Of a DNA stretch of 31,975 nt, positions 1-6,723 are shown one piece after another. The stretch is from positions 1 through 31,975 of the IMG/VR virus record IMGVR_UViG_3300043119_000307; one strand, 5' to 3'. The stretch comes from a virus. The notes under the pieces are model-generated. The model was not told where the DNA came from and made no database searches. It saw only the letters and a list, made by a program, of their open reading frames with translations. The translations under genes were made by a program, and so were the position numbers. How positions within the stretch are numbered: the first letter of the stretch is position 1; each line of letters opens with the position of its first letter.

Positions 1-248
1 AAGTCTGCAAAGGCGGTGGTGCTGCTGCTAACCGGGGTGATGTTGGTCAGCGTGTTCCCGCCAGCCGTATAGCCCGTGCCAACAACCTCGTTTGTGGTTG
101 TGTACGCCGTCGTCGCGGCAGTAAACGAAGCGGAGTTCGTGTACAACGCGATCTTAAAGGTGCTGCCAGTTGATGCGGTAAAGTTATGCACCGCCTTCAT
201 CAGCTCCACTTTGAAGCTCGTGCACATGAAGTTTCCCGTGAACGCCAT
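1..248 (-). CDS. Virion-associated protein, partial (runs off left edge)
   Basis: The gene begins with ATG at 248-246 and is open to the window edge, giving about 82 residues; the carboxy end is missing. It opens MAFTGNFMCTSFKVELMKA and continues with a Thr/Ser/Ala-rich, beta-prone stretch (KIALYTNSASFTAATTAYT). I know this opening from uncharacterised structural proteins of tailed phages, usually near neck and tail genes. No enzymatic motif is visible. It starts two bases after the stop of the upstream gene, so it is the last visible gene of the minus-strand virion operon and is probably translationally coupled. A tail or neck role is an inference from position. Confidence 0.75.
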   Translation of the reverse strand, partial: MAFTGNFMCTSFKVELMKAVHNFTASTGSTFKIALYTNSASFTAATTAYTTTNEVVGTGYTAGGNTLTNITPVSSSTTAFAD

Positions 249-249
249 A

Positions 250-540
250 TCAGAAGCTCCTTATAAGCTCAACGATGTTTGTATGCCCTGCGGCGGCTAA
301 CTTATGGTATACCATGCTCCGGTCGCTTTTGATAGCCTCGGAGATGTAGTGGGCGATCAGCGCCGTCATACGGGCCTGAAGCTCCGTAGCCTTGGCTAAG
401 GCCTCTTGGTCGGAGTCAGGGTCCACGTAGACGATCTTGTCAACGCAGCGCGCTGCGATTTCTTCGGGGGTAGACCCCCGGTTTGATGTCGTCTGCACTG
501 AGACGGGGGATATAGTCATTCCGGCAAGTACACTCATCAT
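250..540 (-). CDS. Conserved phage protein of unknown function
   Basis: The product is 96 aa and mostly helical and charged, without transmembrane segments or recognisable motifs. A central stretch (DPDSDQEALAKATELQARM) looks like a short amphipathic helix. Two adjacent ATG codons (540 and 537) are possible starts; the first overlaps the upstream stop codon in an ATGATG arrangement. The gene sits between a neck-type protein and a tail-type protein, so a minor virion or assembly role is likely, but I recognise no family. Confidence 0.75.
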   Translation of the reverse strand: MMSVLAGMTISPVSVQTTSNRGSTPEEIAARCVDKIVYVDPDSDQEALAKATELQARMTALIAHYISEAIKSDRSMVYHKLAAAGHTNIVELIRSF

Positions 541-1184
541 TCAGACCTCGGTTCTCCATCGCGATAGCTGTCGCGTTTGCTACGATAATCAATCACGGTC
601 AGGCGCTGTAGAGCGTCGTCATACTGTGCCTTGTAATCTGCCATCAGGGCGGCGTCGCCCTTCATGTAGATGTACGCCTGTACAAGAGTGCCATAAAGCA
701 GCAGCGCCTCGGCGTTGTCGCCAACCCATGACGTACCCGTCGTAACAATCGACGGCGGATCATAGTAGTAGTGCAGCTCGACAGTGTACGACGCATTCGG
801 TGTCGGGCCCAAGATCAAGTTACCAGAGGGGGACGCGGTGCTGTCGCCATTAAACTGGGCGTAATACTTAGGCACACCGGCGGTCGAGGCGCTTGGGTAC
901 GCCTCTCGGATAAAGTTCACGTCTTTGTCGATCAAATACGTATAGTCCCCGTCCCCATCGACAACGGCAAGCGAGAATACCGATAAGAAGTCGGACGGAC
1001 GAGCGAGATACTTGTTCCCGTTCGTCAACGTCCCGGTCACGTTTTTGCGCAGCTCGGGAATCATCACCGATCGGTAGATATTTTCCTCACAGATTTGCAC
1101 AAAATTAGGGATGTTGGCTACGAACGAGGATTCGTAGTTCTCCGTGTAATCTTGTACTTGCTGGACGAGCTGCGCGTAGTTCAT
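537..1184 (-). CDS. Putative head-tail connector / neck protein
   Basis: The product is 215 aa. It opens with a helical region (MNYAQLVQQVQDYTENY, then QICEENIYRSV), followed by beta-rich sequence with a conserved-looking YLARPSDFLSVFSLAV and a Tyr-rich HYYYDPPSI segment, and ends in a helical region (LLYGTLVQAYIYMKGD). This helical-beta-helical layout is familiar from uncharacterised phage proteins that sit beside the gp4-like adaptor and are thought to belong to the neck or tail tube. There is no catalytic motif. Assignment to the connector is inferred from position and overall pattern. Confidence 0.75.
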   Translation of the reverse strand: MNYAQLVQQVQDYTENYESSFVANIPNFVQICEENIYRSVMIPELRKNVTGTLTNGNKYLARPSDFLSVFSLAVVDGDGDYTYLIDKDVNFIREAYPSASTAGVPKYYAQFNGDSTASPSGNLILGPTPNASYTVELHYYYDPPSIVTTGTSWVGDNAEALLLYGTLVQAYIYMKGDAALMADYKAQYDDALQRLTVIDYRSKRDSYRDGEPRSE

Positions 1185-1192
1185 GGTTGACC

Positions 1193-1423
1193 TCAGTACG
1201 AGCCGGAGAAGTTTTTGCCGCGCGTCGCTGCCCCGGTACCGCGAGCAACGCCGCCACCGGTCTTCATCTTAGTGGGCTTGTCGTGCTTCACGTCGGCGGA
1301 CGAGGCTTCCCACTGCTTCATGGTCATGCCGGCCTTCTTGGCTTTGGACTTGTCCTCGCGAATGTCCTTCGCGGAACCTTCCTTCATCTTCAACACGCCG
1401 CCAGCAGCTTTTTTCATAGCCAT
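1193..1423 (-). CDS. Small basic Gly-rich virion-type protein
   Basis: The product is 76 aa and strongly basic. I chose the ATG at 1423-1421 because GGAGAG at 1428-1433 lies six bases upstream; an upstream ATG at 1435 has no such site. The carboxy end (KTGGGVARGTGAATRGKNF) matches a Gly/Arg/Lys tail repeatedly seen in tiny phage proteins encoded among structural genes. It is one of five short basic proteins in this operon. Possible roles are DNA-binding or capsid-associated, but none is established. Confidence 0.8.
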   Translation of the reverse strand: MAMKKAAGGVLKMKEGSAKDIREDKSKAKKAGMTMKQWEASSADVKHDKPTKMKTGGGVARGTGAATRGKNFSGSY

Positions 1424-1445
1424 GATACTCTCCATCGCAAGGCCC

Positions 1446-1754
1446 TCAGGCCGTGGTTACAGTCACTGTTCCTACAGACCCTACCATATATTGAGCAGGA
1501 TTACCAACAGGCGCCCAACCCCAGAGCCCAGCGCCAGTGTTTGAATCGGGGCGCGCATTCTTCAGCGACTGGGGGTCGTTGATCTTAACCCGGCCAATGA
1601 AGTTCTGGGGGTGGTCAGGGTCAACTACGTCGCGCCCGATACGGGAACCCGTGCGGATACCCCGTTTGATTTCCCAGACAAGGTCGTGCAGCGGATAGCG
1701 GAGCCCCGTGCGGTCACAGATACCAAAAGCGTGTTTACCTGAGGAGTAACCCAT
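1446..1754 (-). CDS. Conserved phage structural-region protein
   Basis: The product is 102 aa. The amino half has the recurring phage pattern YSSGKHAFGICDRTGLRYPL followed by a Trp-containing basic stretch (LVWEIKRGIRTG) and a DPDHPQNF segment. Proteins with this opening are common next to gp4-like adaptors and have no assigned function. The start overlaps the adaptor stop codon as TGATG, indicating coupled translation. The Cys and His residues do not form an obvious zinc site. Confidence 0.8.
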   Translation of the reverse strand: MGYSSGKHAFGICDRTGLRYPLHDLVWEIKRGIRTGSRIGRDVVDPDHPQNFIGRVKINDPQSLKNARPDSNTGAGLWGWAPVGNPAQYMVGSVGTVTVTTA

Positions 1755-2431
1755 CAGAAACCTCCCGGTGCAAAGGGCACAAACTGAACGGACGCGCGGT
1801 CACGGTCCTCGTCTGCGGCAAGCTGGAACTGATATTCATATTCTTCCTTCAGCGGAATAGCCCGGGCGATTGCTTCCGGGCGCTTCATCGCTATCTGAAA
1901 CGCAAGGCCCGCCACGAGAGCGGGAACGAAGCGTGGCGGGAAGTTTGTAACGTCGCCGCCAATACCAGAGGCAAGACCGTCGATGCCCTTGAGGCGGTAA
2001 TACAGCAGGGTGTACGGCACCGTAGAGTCCGGCACCGGCCAGACAGTCACCTTCACCTCAGTGGATAGCCGCTGGATGTAGACCTGTGTGGGGCGTCCTA
2101 GGACATTCTTGCTGCTCTGCTGCGCGTAGGTAGAGACGCTAACCCGCATTAGGGCGGTGTCGATCTGCTGAGTCCCGGAGCCAGTACGCAGTTGATGCTC
2201 AAGAAGGTCGATCGTATCTGCCGGCATGGTGTAGGTGTGCGTTCCCGGAGTCAGGCCAATAGTACCTGAGTCGATAGTGAACAGGTTGATGCCACGGTTT
2301 TGCCACTCTAGGATCAGCATATTCAAGCTACGGCGGATGGTCTTCAAATCGTACCCCGAACGCATCTCGAGGCCGGCACGTTCGTATGCCTCCTCGAACA
2401 GTTCTGGTAGATCAGGTACGACAGTAGCCAT
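1754..2431 (-). CDS. P22 gp4-like head-to-tail adaptor
   Basis: The product is 225 aa. The amino end (LFEEAYERAGLEMRSGYDL, then RRSLNMLILEWQNRGINLFTI) is the signature of the P22 gp4-like tail accessory family, which docks under the portal ring and closes the packaged head. A beta-rich middle follows (GTHTYTMPADTIDLL) and a helical carboxy half (FVPALVAGLAFQIAMKRPE). P22 gp4 is about 166 aa, so this version is somewhat longer, as is common in related phages. The motif match is clear; the precise assembly step is inferred from the family. Confidence 0.85.
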   Translation of the reverse strand: MATVVPDLPELFEEAYERAGLEMRSGYDLKTIRRSLNMLILEWQNRGINLFTIDSGTIGLTPGTHTYTMPADTIDLLEHQLRTGSGTQQIDTALMRVSVSTYAQQSSKNVLGRPTQVYIQRLSTEVKVTVWPVPDSTVPYTLLYYRLKGIDGLASGIGGDVTNFPPRFVPALVAGLAFQIAMKRPEAIARAIPLKEEYEYQFQLAADEDRDRASVQFVPFAPGGF

Positions 2432-2434
2432 GGT

Positions 2435-2821
2435 TTAACCCCTAAACTTTGCGGTCTTAGCCGCGATCTTCTTCGGCTGCGCTACGAATTGCTTCCCAGA
2501 CTTCGTGCCTTGCCGCTTCGCCTTCGTAGTAGCCGCATACTCGGCAGGGGTCAGGGACTCACGCGCCTTCTTAGGCAGATAGCGCTCGCCCGTGGCTTTT
2601 GGGCCTTGAGTGCTGGGCTTACCGCTTTTGGTGCCCCAGCCCTCTTTTGTCCACTTCGACATCGACTTCTGGGCAGGTGTCTTCTCGCCTGTATAGGCGC
2701 CACCTTTCTCCTTGTAGATTTTGCCGGCAAGCTGCATGGCACGGGCGGAGTGTTTCCCGCCCATCTTAGCCTTGGCTTGCGCCTTAGCTTGCGACCACAA
2801 GGCTTCGTTCGTGCGGCCCAC
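2435..2821 (-). CDS. Lys-rich protein resembling DUF5872
   Basis: The product is 128 aa with a GTG start overlapping the upstream TAG stop by one base. It is very rich in Lys and Ala. The core around residues 50-95 (KSMSKWTKEGWGTKSGKPS, then ATGERYLPKKARESLTPAEY) matches the pattern I associate with DUF5872, a small domain seen in phages and some bacteria with no known function. The first 40 residues (AKAQAKAKMGGKHSARAMQLA) form a basic helix. Its place among other short basic genes suggests a DNA- or capsid-associated protein. Confidence 0.75.
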   Translation of the reverse strand: MGRTNEALWSQAKAQAKAKMGGKHSARAMQLAGKIYKEKGGAYTGEKTPAQKSMSKWTKEGWGTKSGKPSTQGPKATGERYLPKKARESLTPAEYAATTKAKRQGTKSGKQFVAQPKKIAAKTAKFRG

Positions 2822-3003
2822 TACTTGCCCTTCTTCATCTTCTTCAGGGTTTCAGCAAAGCGAGCCCGTTGGCCGAGCTTGCCCGGCTTCTTAGCCGCGG
2901 CGGCAAGGGCCTTCGCCGGAATCGGTTCACCCTTCTTTGCGCCAAGAGCCGAACGCAGAGCGCCCGGCTTCTTGATCGCGTCCTTAATCCAGTTTTTTGG
3001 CAT
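2821..3003 (-). CDS. Very small basic phage protein (60 aa)
   Basis: The product is Lys/Ala-rich (MPKNWIKDAIKKPGALRSAL) with a basic tail (ETLKKMKKGK). The opening is familiar from tiny proteins encoded in phage structural operons. A good ribosome binding site, AAGGAG, lies eight bases before the ATG and falls inside the preceding 44-codon gene, which overlaps this start by 20 bases. Function unknown; the net positive charge fits nucleic-acid or capsid contact. Confidence 0.75.
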   Translation of the reverse strand: MPKNWIKDAIKKPGALRSALGAKKGEPIPAKALAAAAKKPGKLGQRARFAETLKKMKKGK

Positions 3004-3118
3004 CGGGTTTCTCCTTGCGGTGGGACTTCGGACGCACCGCAGGTTTGGCAGGCTCCGTCGGAGCCTGCGCCTTATCCTTAGCGGTATTCGGGTAGATTTT
3101 GGTTCCCACGCGAATCAT
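2984..3118 (-). CDS. 44-codon basic micro-protein
   Basis: A short reading frame fills the gap between its neighbours. Its ATG (3118-3116) overlaps the upstream TGA as TGATG, and its TAA lies inside the next gene. The peptide (MIRVGTKIYPNTAKDKAQAP, ending KEKPDAKKLD) is Lys/Pro-rich like the adjacent genes. An internal 9-bp hairpin (3048-3068) encodes the APTEPAKP-like segment. Overlaps at both ends make it likely to be a real gene, but it is too short to recognise. Confidence 0.55.
   Translation of the reverse strand: MIRVGTKIYPNTAKDKAQAPTEPAKPAVRPKSHRKEKPDAKKLD
3048..3068 (-). repeat. GC-rich 9-bp hairpin inside micro-gene
   Basis: GCAGGCTCC, a three-base loop and GGAGCCTGC form a perfect stem. 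There is no T-run on either strand, so it is not a typical intrinsic terminator. It may tune mRNA stability or coupling between the flanking basic-protein genes; function is inferred. Confidence 0.6.
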
Positions 3119-3783
3119 CAGCACATGCGCCCTTTGGTTTTGCCCTTGGTAGCGATACCATCGCCCCGGCCACCGACCTTGCCACCTTTTTTCATACCCA
3201 TGGCGTCGACCTTCTGCTTCATAGCGTCCCCGAGGTTAACCTTACCCCCCGAGTTCATCTTCGAGGCGCTGACCTTGCCGCCTTTTTTCATGCCCATCAT
3301 GCCACCAAGCGCGCCGGCCATACCAGCGCCCGGACCCATTGGACTGCGAGCGGGAGAAACCATCGTCGGACCCGCACCGGGAGGGGCCATCGGGCCACGA
3401 ACGGGAGAAACCATCGTTGGGCCAGCACCCGGACCCATGCCGCCGCGCGTAGCGGCTCGTTCCGCCTGAATGGCAGCAAGACCGGGAGGAGGAGCCGTAC
3501 CAGCACCCGGACCCATCGGTCCACGACCGGGAGGAGCCATTTTGGGGCCCGCACCCATGCCGCCGCGCTGCTGCTGCATAAACGCCATCTGCGCGGCCTG
3601 CTCGGGCGGAGGCGAAGGAGGAGCCATGCCAGCGCCCGGACCCATCGGTCCGCGACCGGGAGGAGCCATTTTGGGGCCAGCACCCATAGGTCTTGCCATA
3701 CCACCAATAGCCATCTTCTTGGTCGATTTGGCTTTCTTGCCGCCAACCATCTCTTTAGTCATACTTCCACGTCCAAATGCCAT
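3118..3783 (-). CDS. Low-complexity Pro/Gly/Met repeat protein
   Basis: The product is 221 aa. After a basic amino end (MAFGRGSMTKEMVGGKKAKS) most of the chain is Gly, Pro, Ala and Met, with repeats of the type AGPKMAPPGRGPMGPGAG. Two almost identical DNA blocks of about 59 bases, starting near 3500 and 3629, lie 129 bases (43 codons) apart. A second set uses PTMVSP[AV]R in place of PKMAPPGR. The carboxy end becomes basic again (GMKKGGKV twice, then KGKTKGRMC). Unknown function; probably disordered. The repeats make the length prone to slippage. The frame is favoured because both ends overlap or abut operon genes. Confidence 0.7.
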   Translation of the reverse strand: MAFGRGSMTKEMVGGKKAKSTKKMAIGGMARPMGAGPKMAPPGRGPMGPGAGMAPPSPPPEQAAQMAFMQQQRGGMGAGPKMAPPGRGPMGPGAGTAPPPGLAAIQAERAATRGGMGPGAGPTMVSPVRGPMAPPGAGPTMVSPARSPMGPGAGMAGALGGMMGMKKGGKVSASKMNSGGKVNLGDAMKQKVDAMGMKKGGKVGGRGDGIATKGKTKGRMC

Positions 3784-3792
3784 AACGGCCTC

Positions 3793-4053
3793 CTAACATT
3801 TCCAAGCCCGTAAAGAGAGGGCCTTTCGAGTGGGTTTACTGTTTTCGTCCTTCATAGGGCCCGGCATTCCAGACATTCGGGCGCAAAAAGACTTCCGCCG
3901 CGCCGCGTCCTTTGGCGTCTTTGGGTCAGGTGCGGGGGCCTTCAACCCCGGTTTCCCGGGGTTAGCCTTGTTGTAAGATGCGCGTCCCTTGGCGTTCAAT
4001 CCGCCTTTAGGGTTCTTGCCTTCTGCCCTTTGCCATGCAGGAGATTTAGCCAT
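3793..4053 (-). CDS. Small protein resembling DUF6321
   Basis: The product is 86 aa. The ATG at 4053-4051 overlaps the upstream stop (TAA at 4048-4046) by eight bases, so the longer frame upstream is not used. The sequence MAKSPAWQRAEGKNPKGGLN, then GRASYN, a central SFCARMSGMPGPM and a terminal LSLRAWKC is the pattern I know from DUF6321, a tiny basic domain of unknown function frequent in phage genomes. The Cys residues in FCARM and at the carboxy terminus are conserved in that pattern. It belongs to the basic-protein cluster of this operon. Confidence 0.8.
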   Translation of the reverse strand: MAKSPAWQRAEGKNPKGGLNAKGRASYNKANPGKPGLKAPAPDPKTPKDAARRKSFCARMSGMPGPMKDENSKPTRKALSLRAWKC

Positions 4054-4519
4054 AGAAGATCGTCGCATGAATAGAGGCCGCAAGAAACACGCGGATTCCG
4101 TTGTTAGCCAAAATACCCTCTCCGGGTATGTACATATTGAACGCAGTTGCGTTAGACGCATCGGCCTGTAGGAGTATATCTGTCCATACAGTCACGTTAC
4201 CGCTTGCCGCCCCACTATCTGCCACGGTGACAGTGAACGTGTTTACTCCCGTAACGGTGACTTGATACGGGTTATCTGTCAAATCCCAATCAAGATAAAC
4301 AAACTCCCCGGTGGATAGGCCGTGAGCGGTAGCGGTGATGGTAGCGGTAGTCGTGGCGCGGGCATACGTACCTGAGATGGAGATGTTATCCACAAATGCG
4401 GAATACCCAGTAGCGCCAGAGAACGGAAAAATTACGGTCCCCTTCAAGCGGGTTCTATGCGGAACCATTAACCCGGAGGCCGCAGCGTGTTGGGACTTTA
4501 CATCGTATTGCATAGCCAT
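4046..4519 (-). CDS. Beta-rich virion protein
   Basis: The product is 157 aa and starts MAMQYDVKSQHAAASGLMVP, an opening I associate with small phage structural proteins that follow a hairy or fibre-like protein. The middle (ATTTATITATAHGLSTGEFVY, split here as a Thr-rich beta repeat) resembles short Ig-like or adhesin-type strands in phage surface proteins. A good AGGAGG-type site precedes the ATG. A virion surface role is inferred from composition and position; no enzyme motif is present. Confidence 0.75.
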   Translation of the reverse strand: MAMQYDVKSQHAAASGLMVPHRTRLKGTVIFPFSGATGYSAFVDNISISGTYARATTTATITATAHGLSTGEFVYLDWDLTDNPYQVTVTGVNTFTVTVADSGAASGNVTVWTDILLQADASNATAFNMYIPGEGILANNGIRVFLAASIHATIFYG

Positions 4520-4538
4520 AGTGGCCTCCTATAGGTGG

Positions 4539-4558
4539 GAGGGGGCCGAAGCCCCCTC
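4539..4558 (-). repeat. Stable UUCG-loop hairpin between virion genes
   Basis: On the transcribed (minus) strand the RNA reads GAGGGGGC-UUCG-GCCCCCUC, an 8-bp GC stem capped by the very stable UUCG tetraloop. It sits one base past the end of the upstream gene and 20 bases before the next ATG. There is no U-tract, so it is more likely a partial terminator, an mRNA end-protector or a processing element than a full terminator. Confidence 0.65.
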
Positions 4559-4560
4559 GA

Positions 4561-5025
4561 TTAGACGTCCCAGACGCCGCTGTTGTACATGGTGTACACA
4601 AACACACCGGTAAAGGTGCCGCCAGTAGCCGCGGAAGCGCCGACCTTACCATAGACTTGGGTCTGTGCGGCCAAGCCAGTGCCGACAACCAGCGAACCGT
4701 TTGCGCCATTGATCGTGCCCTTGGTATCGGCATCGGCCTCATCGAAGAAGCCAGTGGGAGTACCCGACGAGCCAACGTCAATGGTTGGAGAAGTGCCACC
4801 GGTAGCGCCACCAAGGGTCAGCAGGTACAGAGGAACAGCGCCAGCAGGCAGGGTGAAGAACGCGCCGATGGTCGCCGAGGTGCCGATACGCACGGCGGTG
4901 GCCGAAGCAGCGGTTGGGTCAAACGAAATGACAACCGCCATAACCAGTGGGGATGGGGTAACGCCGCTCTCTTTCGCTGCGCCGCCCGAGGACCGCATGA
5001 GTCCTTGGAAAGTATTCAGTGCCAT
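4561..5025 (-). CDS. Virion protein, Gly/Thr/Ala-rich
   Basis: The product is 154 aa. It starts MALNTFQGLMRSSGGAAKES and continues through hydrophobic beta-prone segments (ATAVRIGTSATIGAFFTLPAG) to a terminal VYTMYNSGVWDV. Small beta-rich proteins like this are common head or surface proteins in such operons. An AGGAG site precedes the ATG. It lies downstream of the inserted HNH gene, so its original upstream neighbour was probably the major capsid gene. A small hairpin (5050-5064, CGGGAA/TTCCCG) lies in its leader. Specific role unknown. Confidence 0.7.
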   Translation of the reverse strand: MALNTFQGLMRSSGGAAKESGVTPSPLVMAVVISFDPTAASATAVRIGTSATIGAFFTLPAGAVPLYLLTLGGATGGTSPTIDVGSSGTPTGFFDEADADTKGTINGANGSLVVGTGLAAQTQVYGKVGASAATGGTFTGVFVYTMYNSGVWDV

Positions 5026-5114
5026 GTAAGTCTCCTGTCAGTGGCTAGTCGGGAAGGATTCCCGTCAGGAACAAGCACAGTGTACCCTGATCGCGGGAAA
5101 AAAGAAAGGGCATC

Positions 5115-5684
5115 TTAATCCTCCGTAAATTTGTTCGATTTTGCGCAGTTAGCGTTGTGGGTCATAATCTGGAGATTCCACGGAACGTGAAGCCCGCACA
5201 CAACCTCGGAGCGCAGCGGCACAATGTGATCTACTACATGCTTGACCCCTGTCCGCCGTGTTAGGTCTCGTGCGGCAAGATACAGCTCTCGAATCTGCGC
5301 CTTGTGTTCCGGTGTAAGCCACTTAGGCGTGGCATGGCGTACCCGGCGTTTCCGCATGTTGACAGAGACCTGTACGTATTCAGGGTTCCGCTCTTTCCAC
5401 GCGCGTTTGTACACACTCGTCTGAGCCGGAGGTTGGTGATTAGCTCGGGCGATCACTACTTCCCGGTTCTTTTCGTAGTAGCGGCGTCCTGCAGCTTTGG
5501 CCGCTTCGCTCTTCGGGCTTTCGGCGCGACGTAAATTATCGGTTACCCAATCCTCTTTCATGCACTCGGTGCAGACCCCCTTGGTCTTGCGGGGGGCCAC
5601 ATGGCCGCGAGTGCAGGGCTCCCCGGTAAAGTAGTATTTTGCCCCCGTTGCCTTGGCTTCTTTCCTAGTTGTAGGGTAGTCCAT
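5115..5684 (-). CDS. HNH homing endonuclease
   Basis: The product is 189 aa from the ATG at 5684-5682, which has GGAG at 5691-5694 six bases upstream. The longer open frame to 5738 overlaps the promoter and is rejected. Near the start, TRKEAKATGAKYYFTGEPC, GH and later CTECMKEDW form a zinc-ribbon-type module (CxxGH...CxxC). The carboxy half has the HNH core HVVDHIVPLRSEVVCGLHVP followed by WNLQIMTHNANCAKSN, where the paired His, Asn and Asn/His residues bind metal and cut DNA. Such genes spread by homing between related phages. It separates the capsid gene from downstream virion genes and carries its own promoter. Confidence 0.9.
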   Translation of the reverse strand: MDYPTTRKEAKATGAKYYFTGEPCTRGHVAPRKTKGVCTECMKEDWVTDNLRRAESPKSEAAKAAGRRYYEKNREVVIARANHQPPAQTSVYKRAWKERNPEYVQVSVNMRKRRVRHATPKWLTPEHKAQIRELYLAARDLTRRTGVKHVVDHIVPLRSEVVCGLHVPWNLQIMTHNANCAKSNKFTED

Positions 5685-5709
5685 GAGCGTCTCCATATTT
5701 GATACTGGA

Positions 5710-5738
5710 AACATATCTTTGAATCGCGTCCGTGTCAA
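5710..5738 (-). promoter_or_regulatory. Sigma70-type promoter for the HNH gene
   Basis: On the minus strand TTGACA (5738-5733) is separated by 17 bases from TATGTT (5715-5710). The -35 is a perfect consensus and the -10 matches four of six. It lies between the capsid terminator and the HNH ribosome binding site, placing the transcript start about 15 bases before the GGAG site. Not tested; spacing and location make it convincing. Confidence 0.65.
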
Positions 5739-5743
5739 CGGGC

Positions 5744-5772
5744 AAAGAAAAACCCCCGCCGAAGCGGGGGTT
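5744..5772 (-). terminator. Intrinsic terminator after the major capsid gene
   Basis: On the minus strand AACCCCCGC-TTCG-GCGGGGGTT is followed directly by a T-rich tract (TTTCTTT). A 9-bp stem with UUCG loop and U-tract is textbook rho-independent. It lies about 32 bases past the capsid stop codon and should strongly reduce transcription into the later genes, matching the high output expected of the capsid gene. Confidence 0.85.
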
Positions 5773-5804
5773 CTGAAGAAAAGTGAGTCTTTACAAGGAC
5801 TTAC

Positions 5805-6710
5805 TCATGCCCCGGGGCTACCATAAATGCCCAGAGGATCGGAAACGCCGAACGAATAGCGCTCACGAGCCTTATAACGGACATTCCCAGTGTCAAAGTC
5901 CCCGTCCATTGCAGTAACCATTGCAGTACGCTCAAAGTGCTTCATACCGTTAGGAACGTCGGTGGTCAGGAACCATGCGTCGGAGTCAGTGAAGTAGTGG
6001 TTCACTGCGTAGCCGCCGGGGATCGAACCATTCGAACGCAGAGCGTTCAGGTCGTTATCGGCGGTACCAACGCGCATTTCCGTCTCCAACAGACGGGTAG
6101 CAACGAACATCAACGATGGCGGAACGATCAGCTTGCGGGGGCGAGCAGCAATCAGCAGACCACGTTCGTCTTTGAACGCAGCGATGTCGATCACGGCCTG
6201 CTCCAGAGCAGTCTCGTTCAAGTCAACGTCAGTGCCGGGGCGGTTCGAGTTGGTCGTACCCGACACCGTTGGGTGAGTGGTGCTGAACAGGGTAACGCCG
6301 TCACCGCCAAGGAAGGAGGTGAAGCCGGTGTTCAGCGGTGCAGCAGCTTTTACCTGCTTCGTGTACGCCATGGCGCGAGCCAAAGCCTTGGTGTAACGAG
6401 CCGACAGAGAGTCGTACAGGTTGTCTTCCATCGCTTCTTCAGTGATGGCGAAACCCATAGCGATGGTCTCGTGGGTGTAGCGAGCAGTGAACGATTCTTG
6501 CGCGTTATCGTAAGTGATCGCGCTGCCTTCCGACTTCACAGGAGCTGCGCCAAAACCCGACAGCTTCTGTTCTTCTTCGAACGAACGTTCCGAGGACTCG
6601 GTATCGTAGATTTCCGTGTGCTCGTTTTCGTACTTCTTGTATTCCAGACCGAACAGAGCGTTCAGACCGGGCAAAAGCTCTTTGAGAGCCTGTGCGCGTG
6701 AAATTGCCAT
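5805..6710 (-). CDS. Major capsid protein (HK97-fold type)
   Basis: The product is 301 aa, a usual length for this class. Its opening MAISRAQALKELLPGLNALF, the segment GFGAAPVKSEGSAITYDNAQ and the run YTHETIAMGFAITEEAMEDN are hallmarks of a common phage major capsid family related to Mu gpT-like head proteins. The later KLIVPPSLMFVATRLLETE (P-domain-like spine) and a carboxy YSFGVSDPLGIYGS also match. It self-assembles into the procapsid around the scaffold encoded upstream. A strong AAGGAGG site precedes the start and an intrinsic terminator follows the stop, consistent with high expression. Confidence 0.92.
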   Translation of the reverse strand: MAISRAQALKELLPGLNALFGLEYKKYENEHTEIYDTESSERSFEEEQKLSGFGAAPVKSEGSAITYDNAQESFTARYTHETIAMGFAITEEAMEDNLYDSLSARYTKALARAMAYTKQVKAAAPLNTGFTSFLGGDGVTLFSTTHPTVSGTTNSNRPGTDVDLNETALEQAVIDIAAFKDERGLLIAARPRKLIVPPSLMFVATRLLETEMRVGTADNDLNALRSNGSIPGGYAVNHYFTDSDAWFLTTDVPNGMKHFERTAMVTAMDGDFDTGNVRYKARERYSFGVSDPLGIYGSPGA

Positions 6711-6723
6711 GGATCAGCCCTCC

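Noticed and set aside
3100-3125. CTGATGA on the minus strand as a second hammerhead core
   Set aside because: The matching GAAA, stems I and III and cleavage-site U-C are absent; it is only the stop-start overlap of two genes.
2489-3469. 326-aa plus-strand open frame opposite the basic-protein genes
   Set aside because: It is antisense to a well-supported run of overlapping minus-strand genes; GC-rich Lys/Gly/Pro coding leaves few stops on the opposite strand.
3297-3746. 149-aa Arg/Trp/Leu-rich minus-strand frame within the Pro/Gly repeat gene
   Set aside because: It is a shifted-frame shadow of the repeats with an implausible Trp/Arg composition.
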